Assembly: GCA_040289115.1 (NCBI GenBank)
Contig: PSKS01000004.1
Location: 1-64,000 of the forward strand
From: JAUQQI01 sp040289115
GTDB taxonomy: Bacteria > Chloroflexota > Dehalococcoidia > JAUQQI01
Direction: 5' to 3'
DNA length: 64,000 bases
Shown: one piece after another, positions 46,541-56,071 of the stretch
How the letters are laid out: each line of letters opens with the position of its first letter
How positions within the stretch are numbered: the first letter of the stretch is position 1
Notes under the pieces: model-generated
The model's input: only the letters and a program-made list of their open reading frames with translations
The model's database searches: none
What the model was told of the DNA's origin: nothing
Program-made: the position numbers and the translations under genes

Positions 46541-49387
46541 GTGCTGACAGTAAGGCCGACTGCAAAGCAGGGTTATGGTCCGCCGGAAGAGCAGGTTAAT
46601 AAGAGCCACCAGGTCGGCTGGTGCTTACTGGGCGTAGCTCTGGTAGCCCTGGCCTTCGGCCTCCGGGTCTACGAGCTGGCAACCAAAAGCATCTGGCTGG
46701 ACGAGGCCTTAAGCTTCCACCGGGCGGCCAGCTTCGACCAGGCCATATCGGGCCTCATCGTAACCGGCGGGGTCCCCAGCCGGGATACCCAGCCGCCCCT
46801 CTACTTCGTCCTCCTCTACGGTTTTCTTCGGCTGGCCGGGGATTCGGACTTTGCGGCCAAGTTTCTTTCGGCCTTCTTTTCGGTCCTAACCGTTCCGGTG
46901 CTGGCGGCAACCGGCCGAAGGCTCGGGGGCAGCCGGGTCGGGCTTCTAGCCGCCCTCTTAGCCGCTCCCTCGCCCCTCTACGTCTGGTACGCCCAGGAAG
47001 TCCGAATGTATACCCTGCTGGTCTTCTTTTCGGCCCTGGCCTTTTACCTTGGCCTCAGGTCGGCCGATGGGCTGCTCCGGGGTGCCTACCGGTCGGGGAT
47101 GGCCTGGGCGGGGGCTGCTTTTCTGGCCGCCAGCCTGGGAGTTCTCACCCAGTATCTGGCCGTTTTTGTGGTTCCGGCCCTGGGGTTCGGCCTGGTGGCA
47201 GCCCTCGCCCGACGAAGGCGTACCCTCATCCTGGGCGGAAGCGCCTTTCTGGCCCTAGCCGGTCCCCCCCTCCTGGTGGAGGTCCTCTGGGGCCGGCTGA
47301 TCACCGGGCCCACGCCCCAGTTCCGGGAAGTTTCTCCGCCTGTAATCTTGTGGGACCTCCTTGGCCGAGCGGCCGCCGGCCTTGCCCTGGAGGGACCCCT
47401 TCTGGACGGGCTAGCCGCGGTCCTACTGGGACTGATGCTTGGGGGGCTCCTTAAAGGCCCGGAGACGCCGGGACGCTGGTGGTTGGCAGGACTGGTGCTC
47501 CTCCCGGCGGCGGCCGTTGCCTTAGTGGGAGCCCAGCGGCCGGTGATCTCCAACGTCCGGCACCTGATCTTCGCCACACCTGGCCTCTACTTGGCCGTCG
47601 CCCTCGGCCTCGAGGCCCTACGCCGCCGCTTCCCGGCAACGGCCCCCGTCCTGCTCGGCATCCTGGCCGCCGGGGCCGCACTTGGCCTTATCCGTTACTT
47701 TGATCCAGCCCTTCAGAAGGACGATTTCCGGTCCCTGGTGGCGTATCTTCAGCAAAACGTCGGACCAGAGGACCTGGTGCTCGTCCATGAGGCCACGGTT
47801 CTGCACGTTTTTGAGCACTATGACCGTGGCTTCCTGCGGGTGGAGGCTTTGCCCCCCTTCGGGGAAGCCGTCGGCAGCCGGCTTTCGGCCGACTTCGTAG
47901 CCCGGCTCGAGCGGCTAAAAACCACCCACCGTCGGGTCTGGTTTGTTTACTGGCCCCGCAGCATCGCCGGCGACCCGGCGGGCCTTATCCCCGCTTGGCT
48001 GGACAGTAACCTGTTTGCCGTCTCGGACCGAACCTTTGCCGGCCGGGGAATGGGGGTGGCCGTCCGGGCCTATGTTGCCCGCCCGCCGACCGAAAGGATG
48101 GTTCCAGCCGAGGTTCATGTGGCCGATTTAAGGTCGGCCGATGGACTGAAAATCATGGGCTGGGAGGTTGCCTCGGCCCCGACCGCCGACGGCCGCGTCG
48201 AGCTAAGCTTTTATTTCAGGGCCGAAGGAAAATCCCTGCCCGATTACCGACTGATAGTCCGGTTGGTGGACGCCCAGGACCACCTCTGGGCTTACTTTGA
48301 CGGCCGGCCCATCCCCACCTGGCCCACCGACCGGTGGCCCTTGGGCGAGGTCGTCCGGGCCGACTTGCCCCTCAGGCTGGCGCCCGGAACTCCGGCGGGC
48401 ACCTACCGGCTCGAGGTCGGCCTCGCCCCTGGGACGAACGGCGGCCCGGTTCCCCTTCTGGACGCTGTCAAGAATCCGGCGGGTACGCTGGTGGGGCTGG
48501 GGGAGGTGACCCTCCCCGGTGCCCACCGCCACCGTCCCGACTTCGACCGGGCCGTTCCGGACAGCCTGGGCATCGGCTGCCGGTGCGGACTAAAACTCAG
48601 GGAACTGAGCCCGGCGTCCCGGAAAATCCTTGCCGGCCAGTTGCTTACGGTTCGCGGGTACTACCAGCTTACCGGGCCCATTGAACCAGCAGCCTATCGG
48701 CTGGCCCTGGAGCTCCGCCGAGGGGATGAGGCGGTAGCCGCTGGGGTGTGGCCTTTGGGCCCCATCTCCCCTGCCGGCCCCAGGCCCACGGTTGGGGACT
48801 GGCTGGCTGGGGCCTATGACCTGCGGGTGCCCGTAACCGTCGGGCCGGGGGAATACCGGCTGGTCGGCCGGCTTCTCGGCCCCGAGGGCCGCCCGGAGAC
48901 CTTGGCGGAAAGCTTCGGCCGGGTCCTGACCGAGGTGGACCTCGGCCCAGTTCAGGTCGTTATCCCGGAACAGCGCTTCGACCCGCCTCACCCGGCCCAG
49001 CCGGCGGACGTCTATTTCGGCAACCTGCTCCACCTGCTCGGCTATACCCTGGAAACGGGTGGTGAAGACCGCCTGCGGGTAACCCTTTACTGGCGGGTGC
49101 TGGGAAGCTCGGAGGGTAAACTTAAGGTTTCGGTCCAGCTCTTTGCCGGCCTAAAGCTGGTGGCCCAGGACGATGCCGTTCCGGTCGGCTGGACCCGGCC
49201 GGCCTCCACCTGGGTTCCCGGAGAATACCTAACGGACCCCCATGAAGTTGGCCTGCCGCCGGGCGTGAAGCCGGGGGAGCTTACGATGCGGGTCATCCTT
49301 TACGACGAGGCCAGCGGCTGGCGGGTAAACGCCGCCCAGGCCGGTCAAATTAAGGACGCTGCCGAGTTCCCCATCGGGGTGCGGTAA
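46541..49387 (+). CDS. GT39-like membrane glycosyltransferase with extracellular C-terminal region (copy 1)
   Basis: A 948-residue protein. The first half is a multi-helix membrane region with the GT39/ArnT-type first-loop motif SIWLDEALSFHRA, whose Asp-Glu is catalytic in the family. YVWYAQEVRMYTLLVFFSAL is another typical loop. After about residue 480 comes a long soluble beta-rich part with repeated segments such as VELSFYFRAEG and LRVTLYWRVLGSS, suggesting three or more immunoglobulin-like modules. It probably transfers sugar from a polyprenyl-phosphate donor. The frame continues upstream to 45800 antisense to the molybdenum gene; the GTG at 46541 after a -10 element is chosen. Confidence 0.78.
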   Translation: MLTVRPTAKQGYGPPEEQVNKSHQVGWCLLGVALVALAFGLRVYELATKSIWLDEALSFHRAASFDQAISGLIVTGGVPSRDTQPPLYFVLLYGFLRLAGDSDFAAKFLSAFFSVLTVPVLAATGRRLGGSRVGLLAALLAAPSPLYVWYAQEVRMYTLLVFFSALAFYLGLRSADGLLRGAYRSGMAWAGAAFLAASLGVLTQYLAVFVVPALGFGLVAALARRRRTLILGGSAFLALAGPPLLVEVLWGRLITGPTPQFREVSPPVILWDLLGRAAAGLALEGPLLDGLAAVLLGLMLGGLLKGPETPGRWWLAGLVLLPAAAVALVGAQRPVISNVRHLIFATPGLYLAVALGLEALRRRFPATAPVLLGILAAGAALGLIRYFDPALQKDDFRSLVAYLQQNVGPEDLVLVHEATVLHVFEHYDRGFLRVEALPPFGEAVGSRLSADFVARLERLKTTHRRVWFVYWPRSIAGDPAGLIPAWLDSNLFAVSDRTFAGRGMGVAVRAYVARPPTERMVPAEVHVADLRSADGLKIMGWEVASAPTADGRVELSFYFRAEGKSLPDYRLIVRLVDAQDHLWAYFDGRPIPTWPTDRWPLGEVVRADLPLRLAPGTPAGTYRLEVGLAPGTNGGPVPLLDAVKNPAGTLVGLGEVTLPGAHRHRPDFDRAVPDSLGIGCRCGLKLRELSPASRKILAGQLLTVRGYYQLTGPIEPAAYRLALELRRGDEAVAAGVWPLGPISPAGPRPTVGDWLAGAYDLRVPVTVGPGEYRLVGRLLGPEGRPETLAESFGRVLTEVDLGPVQVVIPEQRFDPPHPAQPADVYFGNLLHLLGYTLETGGEDRLRVTLYWRVLGSSEGKLKVSVQLFAGLKLVAQDDAVPVGWTRPASTWVPGEYLTDPHEVGLPPGVKPGELTMRVILYDEASGWRVNAAQAGQIKDAAEFPIGVR

Positions 49388-49398
49388 GGGGTGTGCCG

Positions 49399-51594
49399 AT
49401 GTCCCACCGAGACGTCCCCTGGCTGGCCACTTTAGCCTTCATCCTGCTGGGTACGGTTTACGGGGCGCTGGTTCCCCTCTATGAATCCCCGGACGAGCCC
49501 CAGCATATCGCCCTGGTGGCCCACCTGGCCGAGGCCTGGTCCTGGCCCCGGCAACAGCCGGGAATGGTTACCCCCTGGCTTCAGGAGGCAAGCCAGCCGC
49601 CCCTCTACTACGGGCTCCTGGCTGGGCTCACCCGCTTATTTGGGTGGCCCACCGACGACCTGGAGAAAACCTTCCGGCCGAACCCCTTTGCCCGGCCCGG
49701 CGACCTTTCGGCCGAGGCCAACAAGAACGTTGCCCTCCACGGACCTCGGGAAAGCTTTCCCTGGTCGGGGCCGGTCCTGACGGTCCACCTCTGGCGGGAG
49801 GTATCCCTCCTGCTGGCGGCCGCCACCATCCCCGCCCTCTACGGTTTGGGCCGTACCCTCTTTCCGCACCGGCCAACTTGGGCACTAGGGGCAGTCCTGC
49901 TGGCCGTGTTCAACCCGGCCTTTGTCTTCAACATGGCCCGGGTGAGCAACGACGCCCTCGTAGTTCCCCTGGCTACCTGGGGCCTCTGGATTCTGGCCCG
50001 GTTAGGGTCCCGGAAGGACCCGGCCTGGGGCCTCGCCGCGGCTGCCGGCATCCTGGCGGGCCTAGCCGGCCTGGCCAAGCTGAGCGGCCTGGTCCTGCTG
50101 CCCGCGGCCGCCCTGGTGGTACTGATTCGGGCCATCCACTACCGCCGGTCACCGCAGGAGGCCCTCCTGGAGGGAATTTGTTTGCTCGCCCCGGTCGCCT
50201 TGGTCTGCGGCTGGTGGTTCTGGCAGAACTTTAGCTTTTACGGCGACCCAACGGGCCTTAACGTTATGGTCGAGGTGGCCGGACCCCGCCGGGAAAGCTC
50301 GGGGCTTTGGGTCGAACTCCGGGGAACGGTTTGGTCCTACTGGGCCCTATTCGGCTGGATGAATCTGGGGCCCGAGCCCGCCGTTTTGCATCTGCTGGAA
50401 GTTGCCACGTTCCTGGGCCTGGGGGCGGCCGCGGTTTTCACAATCCGAAGGTCCAGTCGGGCCGACCCTGGGCTTTTCGGCGGCCTCAGCCTGCTCTGGG
50501 TCTATGTGGGCCTGTTGGTTGCCGCCTTCATCCGGTGGACCAGCCTTACACCCGCCTCAGACGGCCGGCTCCTTTACCCGGCGGTGGGGCCTGTGGCCCT
50601 TCTGCTGTTTATCGGCTGGGAGGCCTTTACCGGCCGCTGGCTCCTGACCCGGCCCATCCCCTGGCTGCTGGTTGCTGGGCTGGGTCTGCTGACCGTGACA
50701 GCCCCCTTTAGGTACATCCTTCCGGCCTACGCTGGTCCCGAACCCACTGAGACGGTGCCCGCCGGTGCCAGGCCGGTGAACGCCACCTTCGGGAATCACC
50801 TTCGGCTCATCGCCTACGAGCCAGGCGCGGCCGGTCCGGGCGAGTCCCTGCGGCTTACCCTTTACTGGGAGTGCCTGACGCCCACGGCCGAGCCCTGGGC
50901 CCTCTTCTTCCACCAGGTTGGGGATGCCGGCGGGGCGGCCGTGCCCAACCTGGATACCTTCCCCGGCCGGGGCCTGATGTCCACTACCGACTGCCGGCCC
51001 GGGTATCGTTTTGCCGACCGCTACGCCTTTCGCATCACTGGGGTCCCGGAGGGAACGGTTGTGGTCAGGCTGCGGGTTGGGCTTCGGGTTCCGCCGGTTG
51101 GGGGCGAGGCCGTGCCCGTTACCGGGCCAGCGGGCAGGCCCCTTGAGGCCCTCGTTATCGAGGCCGGTAAGGTTCGGGGGTGGGGCGGGGCGGGGGGAAC
51201 CACCCAGGGCCCGGCCCTTGGGCCCCTCCGGCTGAAAGACTTCGACCTTCCGAAAGCCGCCCGGGCGGGGGAAACGCTGCCGGTCAGAACCGTCTGGGAG
51301 GTTGCCGGGCCGACTGCCGACGACTGGCGGTTCTTCGTCCATCTGGGGGACCCGACCAGGCCGCCCCTGGCCCAGGCCGACGGGCCCCCGGCCAATGGGA
51401 ACTTCCCGGCCCAGTGGTGGGAGGTCGGGGATATCCTGGTGGACCGGCGGGAAATCCCCCTGCCCCCAGATTTACCCCAGGGCCGATACCCGGTCACCGT
51501 CGGCCTTTACCGGCCCGACGGCGTGCGGGCAACCGCCGAGGGCTCCGGCTTATCTTACATTCGCCTCGGAGAGGTCGAAGTTGCGGGTTATTGA
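49399..51594 (+). CDS. GT39-like membrane protein with extracellular C-terminal region (copy 2)
   Basis: A 731-residue protein. Hydrophobic helices fill the first 440 residues. The first loop has PLYESPDEPQHIALVAHLAE with the family's Asp-Glu, and MVTPWLQEASQPPLYYGLLA follows. The remaining 290 residues hold beta-rich modules with LRLTLYWECLTPTAEP and VRTVWEVAGPTADDW. These echo the modules of the upstream protein. The ATG at 49399 has AAGGGG 7 nt upstream; a GTG two codons earlier is possible. It starts 11 bp after copy 1, so the two are one operon. Probably modifies a surface glycan or lipid. Confidence 0.75.
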   Translation: MSHRDVPWLATLAFILLGTVYGALVPLYESPDEPQHIALVAHLAEAWSWPRQQPGMVTPWLQEASQPPLYYGLLAGLTRLFGWPTDDLEKTFRPNPFARPGDLSAEANKNVALHGPRESFPWSGPVLTVHLWREVSLLLAAATIPALYGLGRTLFPHRPTWALGAVLLAVFNPAFVFNMARVSNDALVVPLATWGLWILARLGSRKDPAWGLAAAAGILAGLAGLAKLSGLVLLPAAALVVLIRAIHYRRSPQEALLEGICLLAPVALVCGWWFWQNFSFYGDPTGLNVMVEVAGPRRESSGLWVELRGTVWSYWALFGWMNLGPEPAVLHLLEVATFLGLGAAAVFTIRRSSRADPGLFGGLSLLWVYVGLLVAAFIRWTSLTPASDGRLLYPAVGPVALLLFIGWEAFTGRWLLTRPIPWLLVAGLGLLTVTAPFRYILPAYAGPEPTETVPAGARPVNATFGNHLRLIAYEPGAAGPGESLRLTLYWECLTPTAEPWALFFHQVGDAGGAAVPNLDTFPGRGLMSTTDCRPGYRFADRYAFRITGVPEGTVVVRLRVGLRVPPVGGEAVPVTGPAGRPLEALVIEAGKVRGWGGAGGTTQGPALGPLRLKDFDLPKAARAGETLPVRTVWEVAGPTADDWRFFVHLGDPTRPPLAQADGPPANGNFPAQWWEVGDILVDRREIPLPPDLPQGRYPVTVGLYRPDGVRATAEGSGLSYIRLGEVEVAGY

Positions 51595-51630
51595 CAGGGC
51601 CGGTCGGCAGTTGTAACCTCTAGGTACGGG

Positions 51631-53199
51631 ATGGTCTTATCGCAACCCCTTTACCGTCGCTGGCGCTCACAAACCTTCGCCGAGGTGGTCGGCCAGGACC
51701 ACGTCACCCGGACCCTGCGCAACAGCGTCCGCTCGGGCCGGCTTCACCACGCCTACCTTTTTGCCGGACCCAGGGGCACCGGGAAGACTTCCACCGGTCG
51801 GATCCTGGCCAAGGCTGTGAACTGCCTGGAACTGAGCCCCCAGGGCGAGCCCTGCAACCGCTGCCGCATCTGCGTCGAGATGAACGAGGGCCGCTCCCTG
51901 GACCTCATCGAAATCGATGCCGCCAGCAACCGCAAGATCGAGCACATCCGGGACCTCCGGGAGGCCGTAAGGCTTGCCCCTGTTACGGCCCGCTACAAGG
52001 TCTACATTATCGATGAGGTCCACATGCTCACCAACGAGGCAGCCAATGCCCTCCTTAAAACCCTGGAAGAGCCGCCCCCGCAGGTTATCTTTGTCCTGGC
52101 CACCACCGAGCTCCATCGGGTTCCGGCCACCATCGCCTCCAGGTGCCAGCGGTTTCTCTTCCGCCGGATACCCCCGGCGGCAGCCCGGGCCCGGCTCGAG
52201 GCCATCTGCTGGGCCGAAGATATCCGGATAAGCCCTCAGACCCTGGACCTCATCATCAACCTATCCGGGGGAAGCCTCCGGGATGCCGAAAACCTGCTGG
52301 ACCAACTGGTGGCCCACTTTGGAACCGAGGTCGACCACGAAGCTGCCCGCGAGCTTCTGGGCCACGTCGAGGACGCCCGGGCCTTGGAGCTCGTTCAGGC
52401 CCTCTTTGCCGGCGACGTTCCCCAGGCCATCCGGCTAGTCAATGCCGTCCGGGAGGATGGCTACGACCTGCGTCAGTTTAATCGGGAGGTGGTGGGGCAT
52501 CTGCGGTCGATGCTCCTGCTGGCCTATGGCCTGGACGACGAGGTGGAGGCCGGCCCGGCCACTGTGGAGGTTCTGCGCCCCCTGGCGGGGACCGTCGAGC
52601 CGGCAACGCTGGCGGGGCTAATCAAGGCCTTTAATGCCGTCAACTTCGGGGCCGACCCCGGCTGGCCCCTGCCCTTGGAGCTGGCCATCGTTGAGGCCGG
52701 CCGGCTTTTTAAGGTTCCGGCTCGGGACGAAACCACCTCAGTTCCCGCCCCAGTCACCGTCCGCCCCGGCGACGGGCCCACTTCAGCGCTTGCGGAGACC
52801 GAACGCCCGGCGGAGTCGGTAAAGATGCCGGAGGCCCCCACTTTGCCGGCGGCTGACCTTCCGGCCGACTTTAAGGGCCGCCTCACCGAGGCCCTCCGAA
52901 GCCGGGGTGGGGAGGGCCGGAAGGTTGCGGGCCTACTGGACTGGTGCGAGGAGGTGGATGTTGACGGCGACCGGCTGGTGTTTGTCTTTTCGAACCGGCT
53001 CTTCCGGGATAAGGCCGCAGACCCCGTCAACCGGCGGGTCCTGGACCAGGCGGTCCGTAAGCTCACCGGCCGCCGCTACGAGCTTGAATTCGACCTCCGG
53101 ACCGAGGACCGAACCTCCAGGCTAGAACGGGCCAAGGCCGACCCGGTGGTCCGGTTCCTGGAGGAGGAGTTCGGCGGGGAAGTTCTGGACGTAAGATAA
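51631..53199 (+). CDS. dnaX: DNA polymerase III subunit gamma/tau
   Basis: A 522-residue AAA+ clamp-loader subunit. Walker A GPRGTGKT (46-53), a zinc module with CLELSPQGEPCNRCRIC, Walker B in KVYIIDEVHML, NALLKTLEEPPP and SRCQRF are all present. The sensor motif GGSLRDAENLLDQ follows. A Pro-rich linker after residue 360 leads to a C-terminal tau-like domain that ends with LEEEFGGEVLDVR. I saw no obvious frameshift slippery run. It begins the replication/repair set dnaX-ybaB-recR-recO. Confidence 0.97.
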   Translation: MVLSQPLYRRWRSQTFAEVVGQDHVTRTLRNSVRSGRLHHAYLFAGPRGTGKTSTGRILAKAVNCLELSPQGEPCNRCRICVEMNEGRSLDLIEIDAASNRKIEHIRDLREAVRLAPVTARYKVYIIDEVHMLTNEAANALLKTLEEPPPQVIFVLATTELHRVPATIASRCQRFLFRRIPPAAARARLEAICWAEDIRISPQTLDLIINLSGGSLRDAENLLDQLVAHFGTEVDHEAARELLGHVEDARALELVQALFAGDVPQAIRLVNAVREDGYDLRQFNREVVGHLRSMLLLAYGLDDEVEAGPATVEVLRPLAGTVEPATLAGLIKAFNAVNFGADPGWPLPLELAIVEAGRLFKVPARDETTSVPAPVTVRPGDGPTSALAETERPAESVKMPEAPTLPAADLPADFKGRLTEALRSRGGEGRKVAGLLDWCEEVDVDGDRLVFVFSNRLFRDKAADPVNRRVLDQAVRKLTGRRYELEFDLRTEDRTSRLERAKADPVVRFLEEEFGGEVLDVR

Positions 53200-53214
53200 G
53201 CGTGGGGGAAAGTT

Positions 53215-53538
53215 ATGTTTGACCCGAAGCTGTTTAAAAAGGCCCAGCAGGAAGCCCTAAAACTTCAGGAGCGGCTCAAAAAGGCCCAGGAGCAGTTGGC
53301 CCAGGAGGAACTTGAGGCCACCGCCGGGGGCGGGGCGGTGCGGGTCGTGATAACCGGCGACCTCACGGTAAAATCTATACGGATAGACCCCGAGATCGTC
53401 GACCCGAACGACGTCGAGGGCCTGGAAGACCTGATTCTGGCCGCCGTAAACCAGGCCATCGAGAAGGCCCAGGCCCTGGCGGCGGAGCGCCTGGGGAGCG
53501 TAACGGGGAATTTTAAAATTCCGGGGCTGGGATTTTAA
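53215..53538 (+). CDS. YbaB/EbfC nucleoid-associated protein
   Basis: A 107-residue dimeric DNA-binding protein. The N-terminal helix is rich in Lys, Gln and Ala (KKAQQEALKLQERLKKAQEQ), then EATAGGGAVRVVITGDLTVK, typical of YbaB. The C-terminal helix is EDLILAAVNQAIEKAQALAA. It usually sits between dnaX and recR, as here. GGGGGAAAG lies before the ATG. The stop touches the recR start, so the genes are cotranscribed. Confidence 0.94.
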   Translation: MFDPKLFKKAQQEALKLQERLKKAQEQLAQEELEATAGGGAVRVVITGDLTVKSIRIDPEIVDPNDVEGLEDLILAAVNQAIEKAQALAAERLGSVTGNFKIPGLGF

Positions 53539-54153
53539 GTGGACCTGAGTACTGTCCCCGTCGCCGAGCCGGTTAGCCGGCTCATTGCCGAGCTGGAAAA
53601 GCTGCCCGGTATCGGGCCCAAGACCGCCCAGCGGCTGACTTATTACATCCTCCGCCAGCCCGAAGTGGAGGTCCGGAGTCTGGCCCAGGCCCTCCTGGAC
53701 GTGAAGACCCGGGTGCGGTTCTGCGCCGAGTGCTTCAACATCTCCGAAGACGACCTCTGCCCCATCTGCCGCTCACCGGACCGGGACCGCGCGGTCATCT
53801 GCGTGATGGAGGAGCCCCTGCATGTCCTGGCCCTGGAGCGGACGGGCAAATACCGGGGGCTCTACCACGTCCTCCACGGGGTGATCTCCCCCCTTAATGG
53901 TGTCCTGCCGGAAAACCTCAAGATCGCTGAGCTCATCGAGCGGGTTCAGCGGCACCCGGTTCGGGAGGTCATCCTGGCCACAAACCCCAACCTGGAAGGG
54001 GATACGACGGCAAGCTATATCTTCAAACTGCTTGCCCCCCTCGGCGTAAAGGTGAGCCGGCTGGCCCGGGGCCTGCCCTCCGGCGGCGAGCTCGACTACG
54101 CCGATGAACGAACAATGGTCGAGGCCCTCGACGGCCGCCGACCCCTCAATTGA
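53539..54153 (+). CDS. recR: Recombination mediator RecR
   Basis: A 204-residue protein for recombinational repair with RecF and RecO. The helix-hairpin-helix is LPGIGPKTAQRLTYYI. The zinc finger is CAECFNISEDDLCPIC. The Toprim motifs are VICVMEEPLHVLALER and ATNPNLEGDTTASYI. The C-terminal segment has LARGLPSGGELDYADE (Walker-B-like). It begins at a GTG directly after the ybaB stop. Confidence 0.97.
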   Translation: MDLSTVPVAEPVSRLIAELEKLPGIGPKTAQRLTYYILRQPEVEVRSLAQALLDVKTRVRFCAECFNISEDDLCPICRSPDRDRAVICVMEEPLHVLALERTGKYRGLYHVLHGVISPLNGVLPENLKIAELIERVQRHPVREVILATNPNLEGDTTASYIFKLLAPLGVKVSRLARGLPSGGELDYADERTMVEALDGRRPLN

Positions 54154-54165
54154 GCCCCCGAATCG

Positions 54166-54930
54166 ATGACCCGCTTCCACGTCTACCACACCGAAGCGGT
54201 TATCCTGCGGCGGCTCGACCTCGGCGAGGCCGACCGGGTCATCGTCATCTTTACCCCGGGCCGGGGCAAGGTTGAAACCATCGCCAAGGGCGTCCGCCGG
54301 ATCACCAGCCGCCGGGCCGGCCACTTAGAACCCCTCACCCGGGCCAGGCTTCTTCTGGCCCAGGGCCGTCAGCTGGACGTCATCACCCAGGCCGAGGCCT
54401 TAGACCTTTTTCCCAACCTGCGCGCCGACCTGGGGCGGACGGCCGCGGGCTTCTACCTGGCCGAGCTGGTGGACCGGTTTACCGAGCCACAGCAGCCGAA
54501 CCCCGGCCTCTACCGCCACCTGGTGGAAGGCTTAAAACTTCTCGACCTGGGCCAGGACCCCGACCTGGTCCGCCGCTACTTCGAGCTCCGCCTCCTGGAC
54601 GCGGCGGGCTTCCGCCCGGAGCTTCACCGTTGCCTGGAGTGCGGCCGGGAGCTCAAGCCCACCGCCAACTACTTTTCTCCGGCCAGCGGGGGAGTCCTCT
54701 GCCCCGACTGCGGGGGCCGGAATCGTCCGGTAAGCGTCGCCGCCCTTAAGGTCCTACGGTTCATCCAGTCGGCGCCGGCCTACGACCAGGTCGCCCGCCT
54801 CCGGGTTCGGCCCGGCCTCATGCGGGAGCTGGAGCTTTTGCTCCGGGACTATCTGAGGTTCCTCCTGGAGCGGGACCTTAAATCCGCCGCCTTCCTCGAC
54901 GGCCTGCGCCAGCTCTCGGCCGGAGGCTGA
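54166..54930 (+). CDS. recO: DNA repair protein RecO
   Basis: A 254-residue protein: an N-terminal OB fold starts VYHTEAVILRRLDLGEADRV. It has FTPGRGKVETIAKGVRR, then a helical domain, and a zinc finger CLECGREL with CPDCG. LRFIQSAP ends a conserved section. RecO anneals single strands and loads RecA with RecR and RecF. The ATG is 12 bp after recR, and the next gene starts 7 bp beyond the stop. Confidence 0.95.
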   Translation: MTRFHVYHTEAVILRRLDLGEADRVIVIFTPGRGKVETIAKGVRRITSRRAGHLEPLTRARLLLAQGRQLDVITQAEALDLFPNLRADLGRTAAGFYLAELVDRFTEPQQPNPGLYRHLVEGLKLLDLGQDPDLVRRYFELRLLDAAGFRPELHRCLECGRELKPTANYFSPASGGVLCPDCGGRNRPVSVAALKVLRFIQSAPAYDQVARLRVRPGLMRELELLLRDYLRFLLERDLKSAAFLDGLRQLSAGG

Positions 54931-54937
54931 GCCGGGG

Positions 54938-56071
54938 GTGGGAACGCCGTGGCGGGTTCTGATTACCGGCGGGGCCGGCTTCATCGGTTCCCACCTGGTC
55001 GATGAGCTGGTGGCCGCCGGCTACGAGGTGACGGTCATCGACTCCCTCGAGCCCCAGGTCCACGGCCCCAACCGCACCCCACCACCCTACCTTAACCCGA
55101 AGGCCCGCACCGTCTGGGCCGACCTGGCCACCGAGCCGGATGTGCTGGACCGGCTGCTGCCCGAAGTCGACGCCGTGGTGCACCTGGCCGCCCTGGTGGG
55201 GGTCGGCCAGTCCATGTATGAGGTCGCCCGCTACGTCCGGACCAACACCCTGGGCACGGCGACCCTCTTGGAAAAGCTTATCCGGCAGCGGGACCGGATA
55301 AGGAAACTGGTGGTGGCCAGCTCCATGGCCGTCTACGGTGAGGGAGCTTACGTCTGTCCTAACTGCGGCCCGGTCTATCCCCCGGGCCGGACGGAGGCCC
55401 AGCTGGCGGCCCGGGACTGGGAGATTCGATGTCCCGCCTGCGCCGCCGTTCTGGAACCCCGGCCCACCCCCGAAGACAAGCCGTTAAGGCCCGAGTCGGT
55501 CTACGCCGTAACCAAGCGGGACCAGGAGGAGCTGGCCCTTACGGTAGGCCGGGCCTACCGGATACCCACCGTCGCCTTGAGGTTTTTCAACGTTTACGGG
55601 CCCCGCCAAGCCCTAAGCAACCCCTACACGGGGGTTGCGGCCATCTTCTCGGCCCGGCTGCTTAACGGTCGCGCCCCGGTCGTCTACGAGGACGGCCGCC
55701 AGACTCGGGATTTCGTCCACGTTCGGGACGTGGTCAGGGCCTGCCGGCTTGCCCTAGAAAGGGACGGGGCCGATTACGAGGCCGTAAACGTGGGGACCGG
55801 CAGGCCTATTTCGGTCCTGGAGGTGGCCTCGACCTTGGCCTGGGCCCTGGGCCGGCCGCTGAAGGCCGAAATCACCGGCCGCTACCGGGCAGGGGATATC
55901 CGCCACTGCTACGCCGACATTACCAGGGCCCGCCGGCTTCTCGGTTACGAGCCCGAGGTGACCTTCGAGGCGGGGATGGCTGAGCTTGCCGCCTGGGTCA
56001 CCACCCAGGCGGCCCAGGACCGCTGGGCCGAGGCGGCCGCCGAACTGGAACGTCAGGGGCTCACCCGATGA
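54938..56071 (+). CDS. NAD-dependent sugar-nucleotide epimerase (dTDP-L-rhamnose 4-epimerase-like)
   Basis: A 377-residue SDR-extended protein. The NAD motif is ITGGAGFIGSHLVDEL. The catalytic Ser lies in VVASSMAVYGEG and the YxxxK motif in YAVTKRDQE. An insertion with two Cys pairs, CPNCG and CPACAA, sits between them and may bind zinc; such an insert is found in a subgroup annotated as dTDP-L-rhamnose 4-epimerase (WbiB-like). FFNVYGPRQALSNPYTG fits substrate binding. The start is GTG, preceded by GGGGG. It is encoded between recO and the rhomboid gene with 7-bp and ATGA junctions. It may feed surface glycan synthesis with the GT39-type proteins. Confidence 0.83.
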   Translation: MGTPWRVLITGGAGFIGSHLVDELVAAGYEVTVIDSLEPQVHGPNRTPPPYLNPKARTVWADLATEPDVLDRLLPEVDAVVHLAALVGVGQSMYEVARYVRTNTLGTATLLEKLIRQRDRIRKLVVASSMAVYGEGAYVCPNCGPVYPPGRTEAQLAARDWEIRCPACAAVLEPRPTPEDKPLRPESVYAVTKRDQEELALTVGRAYRIPTVALRFFNVYGPRQALSNPYTGVAAIFSARLLNGRAPVVYEDGRQTRDFVHVRDVVRACRLALERDGADYEAVNVGTGRPISVLEVASTLAWALGRPLKAEITGRYRAGDIRHCYADITRARRLLGYEPEVTFEAGMAELAAWVTTQAAQDRWAEAAAELERQGLTR

